Virus record (IMG/VR): IMGVR_UViG_3300030107_001482
Span: 1-34,065 of that record
Direction: 5' to 3' (one strand)
DNA from: a virus
DNA length: 34,065 nucleotides
How positions within the stretch are numbered: the stretch's first letter is position 1; each line of letters opens with the position of its first letter. Shown here piece by piece: positions 31,133-34,065 of this stretch. The notes under the pieces were generated by a model, which saw nothing but the letters and a program-made list of their open reading frames with translations, was not told where the DNA came from and searched no databases. The translations under genes were made by a program, and so were the position numbers.

Positions 31133-31915
31133 ATGAAAAACAAAATTTACAAGTCAGAAATTTTAAACCAAGAGTTTGATGTAATTGAATCAGCAGACGG
31201 AACTGAAGTAGTGGTAATAGATTGCACTAGATGTTATGGCTCAGGACACTTTGGACAATTAGGTGTTTGTTGGAGATGTATGGGTAAAGCTAAAGAAACA
31301 AGAACAATGGGAACAGTTAAACATTGGGAGAGACAAGTAAAACAAGTTATCAATGAAACTGAAGAAGATGAAAAAAATAGAGATGAGTTGATAGAAGCTA
31401 TTAGAGAATTTGGTATTAATGAGCCTGAGATTGCACAAATGGGAGAGTTTCTATCATCAATAAATGTAATTTATAAAGAAGAATTTAGTAAAATTAAGTA
31501 CAATTATGGTGCTGAATTTGTTGAAGGATTAAGAAAATATACTTTAGAAACTTGGGAAGCAGAAGTTAATAGTATCATCATAGATACAAGACTTGCTAAT
31601 AGAGTTCAACTTGAGAATGGATTACAAGAAATAACTGCAAAAGTAGAAAAAGTTTATACTGCTGAAACTCAATGGGGTTATCAAAGAAGATTAATCCTAG
31701 ATGTCAATGCTAATACTTTATTTGTAAATATTACAAAAGCACTAGAAGAAGTAAATGAAGGCGATACTATCACAATAGAATTAGAAGTATCAATGTTTGA
31801 AACTGCAAAGTATGGAGAAGAAATAGAAGTTTCAGAAACAAACCCTAACGGTCATAGCTTTACAGGAATGGGTAAAGCAGGTAGAAGAAAACTAATCAAT
31901 CATATCAAAGCATAA
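31133..31915 (+). CDS. Zinc-finger and OB-like protein, moron-like unit
   Basis: A 260-aa protein. CTRCYGSGHFGQLGVCWRCMG (from residue 31) is a DnaJ-type zinc finger (CxxCxGxG...CxxCxG). A helical middle follows, then a beta-rich C-terminal part (about 165-235) that may be an OB-like fold for single-stranded nucleic acid. Function unknown; DNA or RNA binding is likely. Own promoter with operator and own strong terminator, so it is an independent unit. No ribosome site, so leaderless translation is likely. Confidence 0.65.
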   Translation: MKNKIYKSEILNQEFDVIESADGTEVVVIDCTRCYGSGHFGQLGVCWRCMGKAKETRTMGTVKHWERQVKQVINETEEDEKNRDELIEAIREFGINEPEIAQMGEFLSSINVIYKEEFSKIKYNYGAEFVEGLRKYTLETWEAEVNSIIIDTRLANRVQLENGLQEITAKVEKVYTAETQWGYQRRLILDVNANTLFVNITKALEEVNEGDTITIELEVSMFETAKYGEEIEVSETNPNGHSFTGMGKAGRRKLINHIKA

Positions 31916-31920
31916 TTCAA

Positions 31921-31962
31921 AAGACCTTAGAAGCTATTGCTAGTATCTAAGGTCTTTTTTTT
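31921..31962 (+). terminator. Strong intrinsic terminator after gene 31133
   Basis: AAGACCTTAGA (31921-31931) pairs with TCTAAGGTCTT (31946-31956): an 11-bp stem, 14-base loop and a run of eight T. Confidence 0.95.
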
Positions 31963-31969
31963 ATTTATA

Positions 31970-32001
31970 AATCACAGATTCGTCAATTTATGATTTATAA
32001 T
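31970..32001 (+). promoter_or_regulatory. Promoter with operator for gene 32009
   Basis: AATCACAGATTC (31970-31981) covers the place of the -35 box; TATAAT is at 31996-32001. GTG follows 7 bp later. The -35 hexamer itself is poor. Confidence 0.55.
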
Positions 32002-32008
32002 ACTTATT

Positions 32009-32146
32009 GTGAATAAAGTAAAGAACACAAGTTGTATGTTCTGTGGAAAACATCTTACCACGATTCGTGGTGCTTTGTTTTGCAACGACATAAATTGTTT
32101 GAATTTTAAGATGATACAAACAAAACTTGAAGATATAAAAACTTAA
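32009..32146 (+). CDS. 45-aa zinc-finger microprotein, leaderless GTG start
   Basis: Translates as (M)NKVKNTSCMFCGKHLTTIR.. with a second pair CNDINC. CxxC and CxxxxC, 11 residues apart, form a compact zinc finger. GTG 32009 lies 7 bp after TATAAT with no room for a ribosome site. It precedes the lysozyme gene by 12 bp and may be transcribed with it. Confidence 0.6.
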   Translation: MNKVKNTSCMFCGKHLTTIRGALFCNDINCLNFKMIQTKLEDIKT

Positions 32147-32158
32147 TAAAGGAGATAT

Positions 32159-32581
32159 ATGCCTTCATTAATTATTGAAGGTGTGATTGCGTGTCTCTTA
32201 ACTATGCCACCAACGGCAAGTGATATGGACACTTACTTAAATTGCAGGGAACAATATAAAAAGGTTGAAGTTGTACAACAATGGATTCCTATATTGCAGA
32301 CACACTTTGAAGAAGAAGATGTTTTACAAGCTAGTCTTATGATTTATTGTGAATCATCAGGCAGACCAAAGGCAACTAATACAAATACAAATATGACACA
32401 GGACATAGGTCTCTTTGCTTTTAATGATAAGACTTGGTCTTGGTTGCAGGACAAACTTAACTTTACAGGAGATAGGAAAAACCCAATCCTAAATATCAAG
32501 ATAGCTTCTTGGCTCTTTTATAATGACGGCAGGGGAAAACATTGGTATAGTAGCAAACATTGTTGGGACTATGATTTTTGA
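32159..32581 (+). CDS. Lysozyme/transglycosylase-like endolysin
   Basis: A 140-aa protein. The pattern CESSGRPKATN...QDIGLFAFNDKTWSWL...NI..ASWLFYNDGRGKHW fits small lytic transglycosylases of the SLT/Rpf group, with Glu65 in ESSG as the probable catalytic acid. An N-terminal hydrophobic stretch (LIIEGVIACLLTMP) may act as a signal peptide or signal-anchor, so export without a holin is possible. AAAGGAG lies 5 bp before the ATG. It would cut peptidoglycan at lysis. Confidence 0.75.
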   Translation: MPSLIIEGVIACLLTMPPTASDMDTYLNCREQYKKVEVVQQWIPILQTHFEEEDVLQASLMIYCESSGRPKATNTNTNMTQDIGLFAFNDKTWSWLQDKLNFTGDRKNPILNIKIASWLFYNDGRGKHWYSSKHCWDYDF

Positions 32582-32616
32582 TACACCATTATTAGATGAC
32601 ATAGACGAGGAGTTGA

Positions 32617-33177
32617 GTGATAAAGAAATACAACTTTACAGAACAAGACAAGATAGGGAAGCTCGGAGAGAAGTTAATACTTAACCATTACAACTCTATT
32701 ACAGATGAGAATGGGAATAAGTATCACGCAAGAGCTACAAGATTAGATGAACAACTACAAGGTGCTGACCTTATGGTATTCAATCAGACCCTTAAAACTA
32801 ACTATATAGAAGTTAAAACAGATACTCAGATAGAAGAAACTAATAATGTTGCTTTGGAATATTTGATTGAGCAAGAGAATGGCAACTTGCAGATTGGTTG
32901 TCAGATGAAAACCTTTGCAGACTTTATGATGTATTGGAGTTACCCAACTAACTTTGTGAGGTATTGGAATCCTACAAAGCTACAACCATACATTGTTACT
33001 TGGATTAGAGATAGTAAATACAAAACAGTAAAAGTAATTAATGAGAATCAACAGGGAGACAAATGGTTTGCTCATTGTTTGCTTGTACCGACTTATGAAT
33101 TTGATAAACTAAAACAAGTAAATAGTTTTTTAGTTAGCCTAAATGTATTGCAAGGAGTTTTGAATGAAGCTGATTAA
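32617..33177 (+). CDS. PD-(D/E)XK-family nuclease-like protein
   Basis: A 186-aa protein. GKLGEKLILNHY (Glu18), GADLMVF (Asp51) and YIEVKTD (Glu65, Lys67) give the full E...D...ExK pattern of this nuclease fold. GTG 32617 has GGAG 4 bp upstream. It overlaps the methyltransferase by 14 bp. It could be a recombination or resolvase nuclease or the restriction half of a small modification pair; the sequence does not decide. Confidence 0.7.
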   Translation: MIKKYNFTEQDKIGKLGEKLILNHYNSITDENGNKYHARATRLDEQLQGADLMVFNQTLKTNYIEVKTDTQIEETNNVALEYLIEQENGNLQIGCQMKTFADFMMYWSYPTNFVRYWNPTKLQPYIVTWIRDSKYKTVKVINENQQGDKWFAHCLLVPTYEFDKLKQVNSFLVSLNVLQGVLNEAD

Positions 33178-33844
33178 TGGCGATTGCTTAAAAGTATTAA
33201 AAGAAATTAATAGTGAAATTATTGACATTACAATTACAAGCCCACCTTACAATTTAGGAAACAAACATCATACAGGAAGTAATTATCATCAAGCGTATGA
33301 CGATAATTTACCTGAAAAAGAATATCAAGAACAACAGATAAATGTTCTTAATGAAATATATAGAGTTACAAAAGAAACAGGTAGTTTATTTTATAATCAT
33401 AAAAACAGAATAAAAAATGGTGTGCAAATAACACCTTACGAATGGCTTTTAAAAACTAATTGGATAATTAAGCAAGAATTAGTTTGGTTTAACAGAAGTC
33501 AAAACTTTGATAAAATAAGATTTTATCCAATGACAGAGAGAGTATATTGGCTAGTTAAAAGTCCAAAAACAAAACTTTACAATGCAATAAATCATCACGA
33601 TTTATTTGATACTAAAGATTGGAAACCTGTTGGCACAAAAGGTAATCATACAAGAGCTTATCCTGAAAAACTTGTTGAAGATATATTAATGTGTTTTGAA
33701 GATAGCGAGATTGTTTTAGATACTTATATGGGAAGTGGAACAACAGGTGTAGTAGCACAAAGAATGAATAAAGAGTTTATAGGAATAGAATTAAATAAAG
33801 AGTATTACAATATTGCAAAGGATAGAATTTATGAGCAAGATTGA
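33164..33844 (+). CDS. DNA methyltransferase (amino group, beta-type order)
   Basis: A 226-aa protein. Catalytic motif IV TSPPYN (25-30) comes before the AdoMet-binding motif I DTYMGSGTTG (186-195), so the order is that of beta-class N6-adenine or N4-cytosine enzymes. SPPY is frequent in N4-cytosine and some N6-adenine enzymes; the base cannot be told. AdoMet is the donor. It probably protects phage DNA from host enzymes or marks it during packaging. AGGAG lies upstream. Overlaps both neighbours by 14 bp. Confidence 0.9.
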   Translation: MKLINGDCLKVLKEINSEIIDITITSPPYNLGNKHHTGSNYHQAYDDNLPEKEYQEQQINVLNEIYRVTKETGSLFYNHKNRIKNGVQITPYEWLLKTNWIIKQELVWFNRSQNFDKIRFYPMTERVYWLVKSPKTKLYNAINHHDLFDTKDWKPVGTKGNHTRAYPEKLVEDILMCFEDSEIVLDTYMGSGTTGVVAQRMNKEFIGIELNKEYYNIAKDRIYEQD

Positions 33845-34065
33845 GTGGCGAGAAGATGAAACCTTTAGCGAATACAAGATGAGAAAACACGAAGGTATGC
33901 AAGGTATGGGTCAAAAGACAGTTAAGAAAAGAGAAGGTTGGTCTGACAATCAAAAGCGTGGGCTAACTAATAAGAACAAAGGTAGAAGAAAACAAAACCT
34001 AGCAAGGAAGAAACTTAGAATACCTGATACAAAGTTTAGAAGCCAAATGGGTAATGAAGAATCTT
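33831..34065 (+). CDS. Nuclease-like protein, 5' part (continues at base 99 of window)
   Basis: ATG 33831 lies within the end of the methyltransferase gene. The open frame continues to the end of the window and, after the terminal repeat is merged, into the ORF ending at 325. This part holds the acidic start (WREDETFSEYKMRKHEGM) and the strongly basic segment (KRGLTNKNKGRRKQNLARKK). See the entry at 1-325 for the rest. Confidence 0.7.
   Translation, partial: MSKIEWREDETFSEYKMRKHEGMQGMGQKTVKKREGWSDNQKRGLTNKNKGRRKQNLARKKLRIPDTKFRSQMGNEES
33968..34065. repeat. Terminal direct repeat, right copy
   Basis: Matches bases 1-98 with two synonymous differences; it marks where the linear window closes on itself. 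Confidence 0.9.

Noticed and set aside
32571-32684. 37-codon ORF spanning the end of the lysozyme gene and the start of the nuclease gene
   Set aside because: It overlaps the nuclease gene by 68 bp in another frame and lacks a ribosome site; the GTG at 32617 has a good one.
1-34065. CRISPR arrays
   Set aside because: No regularly spaced direct repeats were seen; the repeated motifs are single operators.

Overview
The window looks like one complete, circularly permuted genome of a small siphovirus. Bases 1-98 reappear at 33968-34065 with only two mismatches. The reading frame of one gene runs off the right end and continues in frame at base 2, so the unit genome is about 33,967 bp. The DNA is AT-rich. 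The proteins show HK97-type head genes, a long-tailed morphogenesis set and a lysis region, but no integrase, DNA polymerase, primase or helicase. The host is inferred to be a low-GC, probably aquatic, actinobacterium. The grounds are the Thr/Pro linkers of the TTTVPPTTT type in a secreted protein, the minor-tail style, the lysozyme and the many apparently leaderless starts. A 'Candidatus Actinomarina'-like host fits, but this is inference.

Layout: 33.8 kb to 0.3 kb (across the junction), nuclease-like gene; 0.4-0.8 kb, a minus-strand single-gene unit; 1.0-2.5 kb, a small protein and a metallophosphoesterase; 2.5-3.45 kb, about 900 bp without a convincing ORF but full of hairpins and driven by its own promoter (candidate giant ncRNA); 3.5-6.2 kb, small early genes ending in a winged-helix replication-type protein; 6.3-6.5 kb, single-gene unit; 6.6-11.9 kb, terminase, portal and MuF-type head genes; 11.9-15.6 kb, an accessory island with a minus operon (HExxH metalloprotease and zinc microproteins) and a divergent plus operon; 15.7-19.4 kb, a tail-terminator-like gene, protease, major capsid protein and connector; 19.5-19.8 kb, single-gene unit; 19.9-27.2 kb, neck, tail tube (two paralogues), frameshifted chaperone, tape measure and minor tail proteins; 27.2-32.6 kb, lysis and envelope genes with a 722-aa acidic secreted protein; 32.6-33.8 kb, PD-(D/E)XK nuclease and DNA methyltransferase.

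The most distinctive layer is regulatory. About a dozen copies of AATCnnnGATTA sit in intergenic DNA, nearly all inside or next to a sigma70-like promoter (TTGCAA, 15-18 bp, TATAAT). They precede the accessory units and the ncRNA, which suggests one co-regulated set of moron-like cassettes. Where the structural genes resume after a cassette, a different signal appears: TGnTAnnnT placed 6-9 bp before the ATG, implying leaderless or nearly leaderless mRNAs. Other points of interest are an antizyme-like TCC TGA T site joining the tail-chaperone ORFs (+1 frameshift), a 13-codon CCxxxCC microORF locked between two genes, and repeated use of TTG starts, including the major capsid gene.
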